From: Actinomadura violacea
Lineage (GTDB): Bacteria; Actinomycetota; Actinomycetes; Streptosporangiales; Streptosporangiaceae
DNA length: 64,000 bases
Assembly: GCF_017573465.1 (NCBI RefSeq)
Contig: NZ_JAGEPF010000016.1
Coordinates: forward strand, 62,001 to 126,000
Reading direction: 5' to 3'
Below the pieces are notes generated by a model that was not told where the DNA came from, made no database searches, and saw only the letters and a list, made by a program, of their open reading frames with translations. The stretch's first letter is position 1. Each line of letters begins with the position of its first letter. Below are positions 25,510-33,884 of this stretch, piece by piece. The position numbers and the translations under genes are program-made.

Positions 25510-26498
25510 CGGGCCTCCGCGATGATGATCCGCGGGCTGCCGGGCAGCTCGCGGGTCTCGACCGGTTCCCAGCCGGCGTCCTTCAGCCAGCCGCGCACCT
25601 CGTCCTCGGGGTGGACGACCGTGCCGTCGATGACGAGGTACTCGCCGGCGTGCAGGGCGTCGATGGCGCGCTGGTGCGGGTCGGCGTCGAGGAAGAAGTC
25701 GAGCAGGACGAGGGTGGCGCCGGGGGAGGCGGCGCGCCGGGCCCGCTCTATGATGGCCCTGTTCTGCCCGGCGTCGAACCGGTGCACGACGTGTTCGAGC
25801 AGCACGAGGTCGTGGAGCCCGGGGACGTCGCCGGTCACCGGGTCGGTGCGGACGACCTCGACGCGGTCGCCGGCGCCCGCGTCGTCGATGACCTTGCGGG
25901 CGAAGTCGACCAGCTCGCCGGCGGAGGCGAAGGTGCCGCGGGCGTCGGGGGCGGCGGTCAGGGCCTCGGCGAGGAACGAGCCGGACAGCCCGCCGAAGTC
26001 GAGGATCCGCCGGTACGGGGTGAAGTCGAAGACCTCGGCGAGCATGCGGGCGTGCAGGGCGTTGTAGGTCATCACGCCGCCCATGAACGTCTGCATCCGG
26101 TCGCCGGCGAGGTCGAGGGGCTGTGGCTTCGCGGTCCGGGTCGTTTCGGCGAACCCGAGCCAGTGCCCGTAGCTGATCGCGTCGAGGAAGGCCAGGAAGG
26201 GGCGCAGGTCCACGCCGTCCTCGGCGCCGGCCAGGTAGGCGGCGGTGGCGGAGGTGTTGGCGTAGCGGCCGTCCTCGCGGGTCAGCAGGCCGAGGCCGGA
26301 CAGGGCGTCGCCGAGGATCCGGGCGGTGCGCTCGGGCAGGCCGGTGCGGGCGGCCAGTTCCGGCGCGCCGGCCGGGCCCGCGGCGAGCGCGGCGAAGACG
26401 CCGGCCTCGCTGGCCGCGAACAGCTGTTTGGCGGCCATGTAGCCGGTGGCGACGCCGAGGATGCCGGACGGGTCGGCGCCGGGGGAGGGAAGCGGCAT
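25506..26498 (-). CDS. SAM-dependent O-methyltransferase (plant-type/ASMT-like)
   Basis: 330 residues. An N-terminal winged-helix dimerization domain (KQLFAASEAGVFAALAAGPA, ELAARTGLPERTARIL) precedes a Rossmann methyltransferase with motif I DFGGLSGSFL, and a His in LLEHVVHRFD at the place of the catalytic base. AGGAGAT precedes the ATG. It is divergent from an aldo-keto reductase and coupled to the SDR. Methyltransferases of this class usually act in secondary metabolism; one in a catabolic setting is unusual, and it may modify the inducer or substrate. Confidence 0.85.
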   Translation of the reverse strand: MPLPSPGADPSGILGVATGYMAAKQLFAASEAGVFAALAAGPAGAPELAARTGLPERTARILGDALSGLGLLTREDGRYANTSATAAYLAGAEDGVDLRPFLAFLDAISYGHWLGFAETTRTAKPQPLDLAGDRMQTFMGGVMTYNALHARMLAEVFDFTPYRRILDFGGLSGSFLAEALTAAPDARGTFASAGELVDFARKVIDDAGAGDRVEVVRTDPVTGDVPGLHDLVLLEHVVHRFDAGQNRAIIERARRAASPGATLVLLDFFLDADPHQRAIDALHAGEYLVIDGTVVHPEDEVRGWLKDAGWEPVETRELPGSPRIIIAEAR

Positions 26499-26535
26499 GG
26501 GCGATCTCCTTCTCCGAAAAGATATGCAGGATGCT

Positions 26536-26542
26536 ATACGAT
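26536..26542 (+). promoter_or_regulatory. -10 region of the divergent methyltransferase / AKR gap
   Basis: GCTATACGATCAC contains TACGAT, a good -10 for the aldo-keto reductase gene at 26600. It shares ATACGAT with the promoters near 22717 and 29023. An imperfect dyad, GATATGC (26521) facing GCTATAC, spans it. Confidence 0.4.
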
Positions 26543-26599
26543 CACTCCGTCAACGGCCACCGCCGCCCGCGGCGGCCGCTCAGCGATCGGAGGTCACCG

Positions 26600-27580
26600 A
26601 TGGAGTTCTCAGCACGGGTGCCGAGGCGCCGCCTGGGCGCGGACGGCCCTGAGGTGCCGCCGCTGGCGCTCGGCTCCTGGAACACCTGGGACCGGATGGA
26701 GCGCGAGGCGGCCGCCGAGCTGGTGCGGCTGGCCGTGGACGGCGGCGCGGACATGTTCGACGTCGCGCACTACGACTTCGGCCCGCACGCGGAGAACGCG
26801 GTCACCGACGTGCTGTTCGGGCAGGCCGTCCGGGACGCGGGCCTCGCACGCGATGACTACCTTCTGTGCGGCAAGCTCTGGCTCTGGGAGTACCCGGCCC
26901 TGTCCTTCGCCGAGCAGATCAAGGTGTCGCTGGGGCGGATCGGCACCGACCGCGCCGACACCGTCGTCGTCGGCGACTTCATGGAGAAACCGGACCTGCG
27001 GGCCGTCGTCGCGGACGTCGCCGAGCTGGTGCGGGCGGGCCGGTTCGCGTCCTGGGGCGTCAACAACTGGTCTGCCGCAGACGTGCTGTTCGCCCGCCGG
27101 TTCGCCGCCGCGGAGGGCCTCGTCCCGCCGTCGTTCGCGCAGCTCAAGTACAGCCTGGCGCGCCGTTCGGTGCCCGAGGGGGCGCCCTACCGCCGGCTGT
27201 TCGAGGACGGTCTCGGACTGCAGGCGTCGGACGTCCTGGAAGGCGGCATCCTCGCCGGGAGGCTCGACCCGCAGCGCAAGATCGGCCAGGACCCCGGCGG
27301 CATCCGCGACCGGATCCGCGCCGCGTTCCCGCAGGTCCAGCAGGTCGCCGAGCGGTTCGGCGCCACTCCGGCGCAGCTCGCGATCGCCTACTGCCTGACC
27401 CACCCGGCCGTGGCGAACGTCCTCGTCGGCGTCAGCCGCAAGGCGCAGCTCGAGGACGACCTCGCCGCGCTGGACCTGCTCGCCCGGCACGGGGACGAGC
27501 TCCCCGAAGCGGCCGCCGGCCTCTGGCTGGACGAGGGCGTCGTCGACCCCGCCGCGTCCTGGGGCACCGACGCCCCCTGA
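26600..27580 (+). CDS. Aldo/keto reductase, copy 1
   Basis: 326-residue AKR barrel. Asp and Tyr of the catalytic tetrad are in FDVAHYDFG and Lys in CGKLWLW. The segment that should carry the His (usually LxxxHxPD) reads DTVVVGDFM, so the His is absent. The C-terminal cofactor segment is near VLVGVSRKAQLEDD. GGAGGT gives the start at 26600. A paralog with the same His loss lies at 35889 (shared PRRRLG, ARDDYLL, GVNNWSAA, ASDVLEGGILAG), so both belong to an unusual subgroup. It ends six bases before the convergent amidohydrolase. Confidence 0.87.
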   Translation: MEFSARVPRRRLGADGPEVPPLALGSWNTWDRMEREAAAELVRLAVDGGADMFDVAHYDFGPHAENAVTDVLFGQAVRDAGLARDDYLLCGKLWLWEYPALSFAEQIKVSLGRIGTDRADTVVVGDFMEKPDLRAVVADVAELVRAGRFASWGVNNWSAADVLFARRFAAAEGLVPPSFAQLKYSLARRSVPEGAPYRRLFEDGLGLQASDVLEGGILAGRLDPQRKIGQDPGGIRDRIRAAFPQVQQVAERFGATPAQLAIAYCLTHPAVANVLVGVSRKAQLEDDLAALDLLARHGDELPEAAAGLWLDEGVVDPAASWGTDAP

Positions 27581-27585
27581 CACCG

Positions 27586-28965
27586 TCAGCGGTGTTCGTG
27601 GATCACCTCGCCGTCCAGGACGGTCAGCGCGATCGGAACCTCGGGCAGGGCGGCGGGTTCGAGGTCGAACAGGTCGGCGTCCAGGACACACAGGTCGGCG
27701 GCCTTCCCGGGTTCGATCGAGCCCTTCGCGTGCTCGGCGCCGTCCTGCCATGCCGGGGTGATCGTGTAGGCGCGCAGCGCCTCGGTGAGCGCGAGCCGCT
27801 GCGCGGCGCCGCGGACGCTCCCGTCCACGGCGCGGCGGGTCACGGCGGCGGCGACGCCGGCCCGCCAGTCGGGGGTGAGCACGGGCGCGTCCGAGCTGAG
27901 CGACAGCCGGACGCCCGCGTCGAGCGCGTCGCGGGTCGGCCAGGCGTCGCGGAGGGCGTCCGCGCCGAGCGCGGCGGCCAGCAGCGGCTCGGTCGCGACC
28001 GGGATGCCGGCCTGCGTGTTCAGCCCGATCCCGTGCGCGGCCAGGACGGCCAGCGTCGCGGGGGAGAGCAGGTCGCCGTGGATGACGTAGTGCCGGGCGT
28101 CCCGGCCGTCGCGGCCCGTCGCGGCGGCGAACGCGTCCGCGACGACCCGGGTGGCGCGGTCCCCGGTCGCGTGCACGCCGACCTGGTGGCCGGCGTCGTG
28201 CGCCACGGCGATCATCGCGCGGAGCGCGGCCTCGCGCTCGGTGTCGTCCGCGCCGTCGACCAGCAGTGACCCGTGCCCGCCGCCGGCGTAGGGACGGTCC
28301 GTCCAGGCGGTGCGCATCGGTGGGATGCCGTCGGCGAAGATCTTGACGCCGGCGACCCGGAACCGGCCCGGCACGTCCGCCGGCGGGACGAACTCGCGCA
28401 GCCCCTTCGCCAGTTCGGCCGCCGAGCTGCGGCCGTCCAGCTCCCCGAACAGCATCAGCGCGGTGACCCGCGCCTTCAGCGCGCCCTCGGCGGCGAGGTC
28501 GGCGTAGTCGCGCAGCGCCGCGGAGCCGAAGCAGCCGCTCGGGCCGTCGTCCTCGCCGGGGCCGAGGCCGGGCTCGGTGTAGCTGGTGACGCCGAGCGAG
28601 GCCAGCAGGTCGGCCGTGCGCAGGATCGCGCGGCGCCGGTCGGCGGAGGACTCCAGCCGGGACGGCGTCTCGTGCGCGTGCCCGCCGGATCCGGCCAGCT
28701 GGTCCATGAGCAGCGACGGCCACATCGCGCCGAGCCAGACGCCGTGCAGGTGCGAGTCGTTGATGCCCGGCAGCACCGACCGCCCGGCCAGCCGGACGAC
28801 CCGGGTACCGCGCCCGACCAGCGGCGCGACCTCGGCGGCGGTGCCGACGCGGGCGATGCGGCCGGCGCGCACCGCGACGGCCTCGGCCACCCGGTCGCGG
28901 GCGTCGGCGGTGTGCACGCGCCCGCCGGTGAGGACGAGGTCGGCCGCGGGGGATTCGTCGGTCAT
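27586..28965 (-). CDS. Amidohydrolase (YtcJ-like)
   Basis: 459-residue metal-dependent hydrolase of the amidohydrolase superfamily. The N-terminal beta-sandwich ends in GRSVLPGINDSHLHG, with the HxH metal pair. The barrel has GVKIFADG (bridging Lys region), GVHATGDRA and YVIHGDL (metal His), and the Asp in LSSDAPV. A C-terminal strand segment (GSIEPGKAADLCVLDAD) completes the sandwich. No signal peptide. YtcJ-type enzymes act on N-acyl, formyl or amide compounds; the substrate here is unknown. Divergent from the esterase/transporter operon. Confidence 0.9.
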   Translation of the reverse strand: MTDESPAADLVLTGGRVHTADARDRVAEAVAVRAGRIARVGTAAEVAPLVGRGTRVVRLAGRSVLPGINDSHLHGVWLGAMWPSLLMDQLAGSGGHAHETPSRLESSADRRRAILRTADLLASLGVTSYTEPGLGPGEDDGPSGCFGSAALRDYADLAAEGALKARVTALMLFGELDGRSSAAELAKGLREFVPPADVPGRFRVAGVKIFADGIPPMRTAWTDRPYAGGGHGSLLVDGADDTEREAALRAMIAVAHDAGHQVGVHATGDRATRVVADAFAAATGRDGRDARHYVIHGDLLSPATLAVLAAHGIGLNTQAGIPVATEPLLAAALGADALRDAWPTRDALDAGVRLSLSSDAPVLTPDWRAGVAAAVTRRAVDGSVRGAAQRLALTEALRAYTITPAWQDGAEHAKGSIEPGKAADLCVLDADLFDLEPAALPEVPIALTVLDGEVIHEHR

Positions 28966-29007
28966 ATCGCGCTCCAGCTCTGGACACCGTCGATGGTATG
29001 CCTTTAA

Positions 29008-29029
29008 CGTACACGGAATCAGATACGAT
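29008..29029. promoter_or_regulatory. Divergent promoter with candidate GntR site
   Basis: CGTACACG (29008-29015) lies eight bases before ATACGAT (29023-29029), which holds a TACGAT -10 for the esterase-transporter operon. The same two elements occur in the 22.7-kb intergenic region, suggesting a shared regulator. Confidence 0.45.
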
Positions 29030-29083
29030 TTCGGAGTGCCCGGCCCCCGGGGCCCGGGCGCACCGGGCCTTCGGAGGTAATCG

Positions 29084-30034
29084 ATGCCCCTTCATCCCGA
29101 GGCGCAGCGGATCGTCGACCGCACCCCCGCCGAGGACCCGAACCGGTCGGCCGGACCGCTGGACGTCCCCGCGATCCGCGAGCAGTTCAAGTCGATGTGG
29201 ACGGTGCCGGAGAACCTGCGGCGGGTCGGGTCGGTCGCCGACACCGCGATCCCGGGCCCGGCCGGCGACCTCCCGGTGCGCGTCTACACCCCGGAGGGGG
29301 ACGGCCCGTTCCCCGCGTTCGTCTGGTTCCACGGCGGCGGCTGGACGATCGGCGGGCTCGACGAGAACGAGTTCTCCTGCCGCGCCGTCTGCGCCGCGGC
29401 CGGGGCGGTCGTCGTCTCCGTCGACTACCGGCTCGCCCCCGAGGACCCCTTCCCGGCCGCCGCCGAGGACGCCTACGCCGCCGTCCGGTGGGTCGCCGCG
29501 CACGGCGCCGGGATCAACGCCGACCCCGCCCGGATCGCCGTCGGCGGCGAGAGCGCCGGCGGCAACCTCGCCGCGGTCGCCGCGCTCAAGGCCCGCGACC
29601 TCGGCGGGCCCGAGCTCGCCTTGCAGGTGCTCGTCTCGCCCGTCCTCGGCCACCCCGAGGACGGGCGCGCGTCCTACGCCGAGTTCGCGGAGGGCTACTT
29701 CCTCTCCAAGGCGAGCATGGACTGGTTCTTCACCACCTACCCGACCGGCCCGGCCGACCTCGACGACCCCTACCTCCTCCCGCTGCGCTCCAAGGACCTC
29801 TCCGGCGTGGCGCCCGCGCTGATCCTCGAAGCCGAATGCGACGTGCTCCGCGACGAGGGGGAGGAGTACGCGCGGCGGCTGAGGGACGCGGGCGTCGACA
29901 CCGAACTCGTCCGCTACGACGGCCTGATCCACGCGTTCTTCGGCCCGCTCGCCTCCGAGCTGTCGGCCGCCGCGCAGGCCCACGCCCGCGCCGCCGCCGC
30001 ACTGCGCTCCGCCTTCGGGACGGACGGCGAGTGA
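29084..30034 (+). CDS. HSL-family (GDXG) carboxylesterase
   Basis: 316-residue alpha/beta hydrolase of the hormone-sensitive-lipase family. The oxyanion motif is FHGGGWT, the nucleophile Ser is in GGESAGGNLA, the acid Asp lies near AECDVLRDEG and the His in GLIHAFFG. GGAGGT stands before the ATG. It heads a long operon (importer, dehydrogenase, aldo-keto reductase), so it probably hydrolyses an ester of the imported compound in the cytoplasm; no export signal is seen. Confidence 0.92.
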   Translation: MPLHPEAQRIVDRTPAEDPNRSAGPLDVPAIREQFKSMWTVPENLRRVGSVADTAIPGPAGDLPVRVYTPEGDGPFPAFVWFHGGGWTIGGLDENEFSCRAVCAAAGAVVVSVDYRLAPEDPFPAAAEDAYAAVRWVAAHGAGINADPARIAVGGESAGGNLAAVAALKARDLGGPELALQVLVSPVLGHPEDGRASYAEFAEGYFLSKASMDWFFTTYPTGPADLDDPYLLPLRSKDLSGVAPALILEAECDVLRDEGEEYARRLRDAGVDTELVRYDGLIHAFFGPLASELSAAAQAHARAAAALRSAFGTDGE

Positions 30035-30813
30035 TGGAGGCTCCGGCTCTCGCGCTGGAGGGCGTCGCCGTCGACCGGGCCGAGGTGCCGGTCGTCCACG
30101 ACGTCGCGCTGGAGGCCGCGCGGGGCGAGGTCACGGTCGTGCTCGGCGCGAACGGCGCGGGGAAGACGACGCTGATGGACGGCATCGCCGGCCTGGCCCA
30201 GGTCAAGTCCGGGACGGTCCGGCTCGCCGGCACCGCCGTCGAGAAGCTCGCCCCCTACAAGCGGGCGCGGGCGGGGCTCGGCTACGTCGAGCAGGCGCGC
30301 ACCACGTTCCGGACCCTGACCGTCGAGCAGAATCTGCTGGTGTCCCAGCGGGGCGACGGCGACCTCGCGACCGTCTACCGGCTCTTCCCCGAGCTGGACA
30401 AGCGGCGCGGCCTGCAGGCCGGGCACCTGTCGGGCGGCGAGCAGCAGATGGTGGTGCTCGGCCGCGCGCTGGTGTCGGCGCCCAAGGTCGTGCTGATCGA
30501 CGAGATGTCGCTCGGCCTCGCGCCGCTCGTCGTGCGGCGGCTGATGACCACGGTCGGCGAGCTGGCCGGGATGGGGATCGCGGTGGTGCTCATCGAGCAG
30601 TTCGCGAACCTGGCCCTGGACGTCGGGACCAGCGCGCACGTGCTCCGCAAGGGCCGGATCGTGTTCTCCGGCCCGTGCGCCGAGCTGCGCGGCGACGAAC
30701 GGCGGCTGCACCGGCTGTACTTCGGCGGCGCCCCGTCCGCCGGCGGCCCGAGATCCGACGGCGCGGAACCCGGCGGCGCGACGCCGCCGGCCGCGGAGAG
30801 CGAGGCGCGATGA
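30034..30813 (+). CDS. HAAT-type ABC transporter ATPase, LivF-like
   Basis: 259-residue ATP-binding subunit. Walker A is GANGAGKT, the signature is LSGGEQQ, Walker B is VVLIDEMSLGLAP and the switch region is VVLIEQF, as in LivF. The C-terminus has an extra Gly/Ala/Pro-rich tail of about 30 residues. The start codon shares one base with the esterase stop (TGATG). It works with the LivM-LivG fusion, LivK-like and LivH-like proteins downstream to import a small carboxylate, amino-acid-like or aromatic compound. Confidence 0.92.
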   Translation: MEAPALALEGVAVDRAEVPVVHDVALEAARGEVTVVLGANGAGKTTLMDGIAGLAQVKSGTVRLAGTAVEKLAPYKRARAGLGYVEQARTTFRTLTVEQNLLVSQRGDGDLATVYRLFPELDKRRGLQAGHLSGGEQQMVVLGRALVSAPKVVLIDEMSLGLAPLVVRRLMTTVGELAGMGIAVVLIEQFANLALDVGTSAHVLRKGRIVFSGPCAELRGDERRLHRLYFGGAPSAGGPRSDGAEPGGATPPAAESEAR

Positions 30814-32576
30814 ACCCGACCGGCAGGCTCCAGTCCGGCCGGAGCCTCGGCACCGGCCTCGCCGCGGCCGTGCTCGCCTGCGCGGTCCTCCCGGCGGTGC
30901 TGCCGCCGTACTGGATCTACCTGGCGATCAGCGCCGCGGTCAGCGCGGTGATCATGCAGAGCTTCGGCGTGATCGTCGGCCGGGCCGGCGTGATGTCGCT
31001 GTGCCAGATGTCGTTCGCGGCGATCGGCGCGTGGGTCGTGCTGAAGCTCAACGTGATGGGCGCGCCCGGCGGGTTCTTCGCCTGGCTGCTGCTCGGCGGC
31101 CTCGCGGCGGTGCCGGTGGGCGTCGCCATCGGGCTGCCCGCGCTGCGCATCCGCGGGGTGAACCTCGCCGTCGTCACCTTCGGGTTCGCCGTGTCCGCCG
31201 ACATCGTGTGGAACTCCAACCCGTTCCCCGGCGCGGCGGACCTGACGATGCTGGACCGGCCCGCGCCGTTCGACGGCGACGGCGGCTACTTCGTCCTCTG
31301 CGTGATCGTGTTCACCGTGATCGCGGTGGCGCTGCGGGCGATCGGCCGGACGCGGCTCGGCCTGTCCTGGTACGAGCTGCGGCACTCCGAGCGGTCGGCC
31401 GCCGCGCACGGCGTCTCGGTGGCGCGCAGCAAGCTCGCCGCGTTCGCGATCAGCGCCTTCGTCGCCGGGATCGGCGGCGGGCTGCTCGCCGGTCAGCTCA
31501 GCATGGTCGTGCCGAGCAACTTCGCGATGGGCCAGTCCCTCGCGCTGTTCGCCGTCGCGATCATGATCGGGCCGCACCACCCCGAGGGCGCGGTGCTCGG
31601 CGGCGTGTTCGGCGCCGTGATGGCGACGATCATGGACAAGCTGTCGCTGCCGCAGGACTTCGGAGGCGTGCTGTTCGGCGCGGGCGCGCTGCTCGCGCTG
31701 CGCAGCGGGCTCAGCCAGACCGACATGACCCGGATGCGCAAGCGCGAGCGCGACGCCCGCAAGCTCCTCGACCGGACCGGCGACGAGCACCCTGGCGACG
31801 CGCCCGCCGTGGTGCCCGCGCCCCGTCCGCCCGCCGGCTCCGGCGCGGCCGGCGGCTCCGCTCCGGCGGCGCTGAAGGTGACCGGGCTGACCGTGCGGTT
31901 CGGCGAGGTCGTCGCGCTGGACGCGGTCGACCTGACGGTCCCGGACGGCGCGGTCGCCGGGCTGATCGGCCCGAACGGCGCCGGCAAGTCGACGTTCATC
32001 GCGGCGGCGACCGGGTTCGTCGCGGGCTACCGGGGCTCGGTGGAGCTGGCCGGCGCCCGGCTGGACCGGCTCGGGCCGAGCGCCCGCGCGAAGCGCGGCC
32101 TGCGGCGCACGTTCCAGACCACCGCGATCGCCCCTGAACTGTCCCTGTACGAGTACCTGACGATCGGCTCGGGCCGGCGCCTCCCGCGCGCCGAGGCCGA
32201 CGAGCTGCTGGAGTTCTTCGGCTGCCCGCCCGGCGACGTCCCGGTGTCCATCGTCGACGCGGGCAGCCGCCGGCTGCTGGACGTCGCCGCGGCGATCGCG
32301 GCGCGCCCGAAGGTGGCGCTGCTCGACGAGCCCGCCGCGGGCCAGTCCGCCGCCGAGTCGCTGGCGCTCGGCCGGCGGCTCACCGAGGTCCCCGCCAGGT
32401 TCGGGGTGTCGATCCTGCTCGTCGAGCACGACATGGAGCTCGTCCAGGCGACGTGCGCGCAGGTCACCGTCCTCGACTTCGGGCACGTCATCGCCTCCGG
32501 GCCCACCGCCGAGGTCCTGGAGGAGCCGGCCGTCCGGGCCGCCTACCTCGGGACCGCGGACGTCCCCGCCACCTGA
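30810..32576 (+). CDS. Fused HAAT permease-ATPase (LivM-LivG)
   Basis: 588 residues joining two normally separate or adjacent subunits. Residues ~1-320 are a LivM-like permease with multiple helices (LISAAVSAVIMQSFGV, GRAGVMSLCQMSFAAIGAWV). A Pro/Ala/Gly-rich linker (~335-350) leads to a LivG-like ATPase with Walker A GPNGAGKS and Walker B VALLDEPAAG. The ABC signature, normally LSYGQ/LSGGQ, is degraded to VDAGSRR before LLDVAAAIA. The H-loop LLVEHDMEL is intact. ATGA overlap with livF. The degraded signature implies one weak ATP site in the LivF/LivG pair. Confidence 0.88.
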   Translation: MNPTGRLQSGRSLGTGLAAAVLACAVLPAVLPPYWIYLAISAAVSAVIMQSFGVIVGRAGVMSLCQMSFAAIGAWVVLKLNVMGAPGGFFAWLLLGGLAAVPVGVAIGLPALRIRGVNLAVVTFGFAVSADIVWNSNPFPGAADLTMLDRPAPFDGDGGYFVLCVIVFTVIAVALRAIGRTRLGLSWYELRHSERSAAAHGVSVARSKLAAFAISAFVAGIGGGLLAGQLSMVVPSNFAMGQSLALFAVAIMIGPHHPEGAVLGGVFGAVMATIMDKLSLPQDFGGVLFGAGALLALRSGLSQTDMTRMRKRERDARKLLDRTGDEHPGDAPAVVPAPRPPAGSGAAGGSAPAALKVTGLTVRFGEVVALDAVDLTVPDGAVAGLIGPNGAGKSTFIAAATGFVAGYRGSVELAGARLDRLGPSARAKRGLRRTFQTTAIAPELSLYEYLTIGSGRRLPRAEADELLEFFGCPPGDVPVSIVDAGSRRLLDVAAAIAARPKVALLDEPAAGQSAAESLALGRRLTEVPARFGVSILLVEHDMELVQATCAQVTVLDFGHVIASGPTAEVLEEPAVRAAYLGTADVPAT

Positions 32577-32655
32577 CGACCCGCGCCGCGTCCGCGCGCC
32601 CACCCGCACGCGCGCACCCCCAGTCCATCCCACCCCCCAAGCAAGGGCTCATGCC

Positions 32656-33819
32656 ATGAAGCGCACCCTCTCGACGGCGGCGGCCGTGCTCGCCGTGTCC
32701 GTCACCGTGTCCGTGACCGCGGCCGGCTGCCGGTCGGGCGACTCGACGAAGGGGCCGATCAAGGTCGGCTCGATCAACGGCATCACCGGGCTGTTCCAGA
32801 CGCCCGAGGTGCCGAAGGCCGTCAAGGCGGTCTTCGACGAGGTCAACGCCTCCGGCGGGATCGGCGGCCGGAAGCTGAAGCTGATCAGCAAGGACGACGC
32901 GATGGACCCGCAGCGCTCCAGCCAGGCGGCCCGCGAGCTGATCAAGTCCGACGGCGTCGTCGCGTTCGCCGGGTCCTCCAGCGCGGTGGACTGCGGGCTG
33001 AACCGCGTCACCTACAGCAAGGAGAAGATCGTCTCCGTCCCGGCCGTCGGCGTCGACCCGGCCTGCTTCACCAGCCCGAACATCGCCCCCGTCAACCCGG
33101 GGCCGTACGCGCTGACGACCGCGATGCTGTACTACGCGTCCGAGACGCTGAAGAAGCAGAGGATCTGCATCGACTACACGGTCCTTCCGGGCAGCGGCGG
33201 CGGCATCGAGAACGCCATCAAGAAATGGACGGGGCTGACCGGCAAGACGCTCGCCCACAAGAACCTCGCGGTCGGCAACGGCGACCCGACCCGCTACCTC
33301 GTCGCCGACAAGAACGCCGGCTGCGAGGCCGTCCTCTACAACGCGACCGTCGCGCCGTGGTTCTCGCAGGCCAAGACGCAGGGCATGCAGAACGTCGACT
33401 TCCTGCTGGCGGCCAACAGCTACACCGACGCCAACGCGAAGGTGATCCCGGCGGGCATGAACGCCTACTGCGGCGCCGAGTGGCAGCCGTACACCGATCC
33501 GACGCTGCCGGGCAACGACCGCTGGGCGAGGATCGTCGAGAGGAACGGCATCCAGAAGACGGCGTTCAGCCAGGGCGCGGTGATGGCGGCGGACCTCTTC
33601 GTCCAGGTCCTCAAGGGCATCAAGGGCGCCATCACCCGCGAGTCCGTCACCAAGGCGTTCAAGGCGATGAAGCCGGTCGACTACCCGATGGCCGCCAACC
33701 CGTGGGTGTTCGGGCCCGGCAAGGAGCACAACCCGATCAAGGGCACCCGGTTCGTGAAGGCCGACGCCGGCGGCTGGAAGGTCCTGCCCGAGGGGTTCAC
33801 CGTCCCCGGCGAGAAGTAG
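32656..33819 (+). CDS. HAAT substrate-binding lipoprotein, LivK-like
   Basis: 387-residue lipoprotein with signal MKRTLSTAAAVLAVSVTVSV and lipobox TAAGC, followed by a type I periplasmic-binding fold (IKVGSINGITGLFQTPEVPK, GVVAFAGSSSAVDCG). Disulfide-prone Cys residues (VDCGL, DPACF, KQRICID, NAGCEA, NAYCGA) are more numerous than usual. It lies between the LivM-LivG fusion and LivH and is separated from the latter by a strong hairpin. It sets the specificity of the importer; the ligand cannot be read from sequence. Confidence 0.9.
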   Translation: MKRTLSTAAAVLAVSVTVSVTAAGCRSGDSTKGPIKVGSINGITGLFQTPEVPKAVKAVFDEVNASGGIGGRKLKLISKDDAMDPQRSSQAARELIKSDGVVAFAGSSSAVDCGLNRVTYSKEKIVSVPAVGVDPACFTSPNIAPVNPGPYALTTAMLYYASETLKKQRICIDYTVLPGSGGGIENAIKKWTGLTGKTLAHKNLAVGNGDPTRYLVADKNAGCEAVLYNATVAPWFSQAKTQGMQNVDFLLAANSYTDANAKVIPAGMNAYCGAEWQPYTDPTLPGNDRWARIVERNGIQKTAFSQGAVMAADLFVQVLKGIKGAITRESVTKAFKAMKPVDYPMAANPWVFGPGKEHNPIKGTRFVKADAGGWKVLPEGFTVPGEK

Positions 33820-33839
33820 CGGGACGAGCAGATCCGACC

Positions 33840-33867
33840 GCCGGGCGCGCGGACCCGCGCGCCCGGC
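33840..33867 (+). terminator. Intercistronic hairpin between livK- and livH-like genes
   Basis: A 12-bp perfect GC stem (GCCGGGCGCGCG with CGCGCGCCCGGC) closes a GACC loop, with no U-tract. It probably dampens read-through or protects the upstream mRNA, so that the binding protein is made in excess of the permease. Confidence 0.55.
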
Positions 33868-33884
33868 ACCACCCGGAGGTATCG

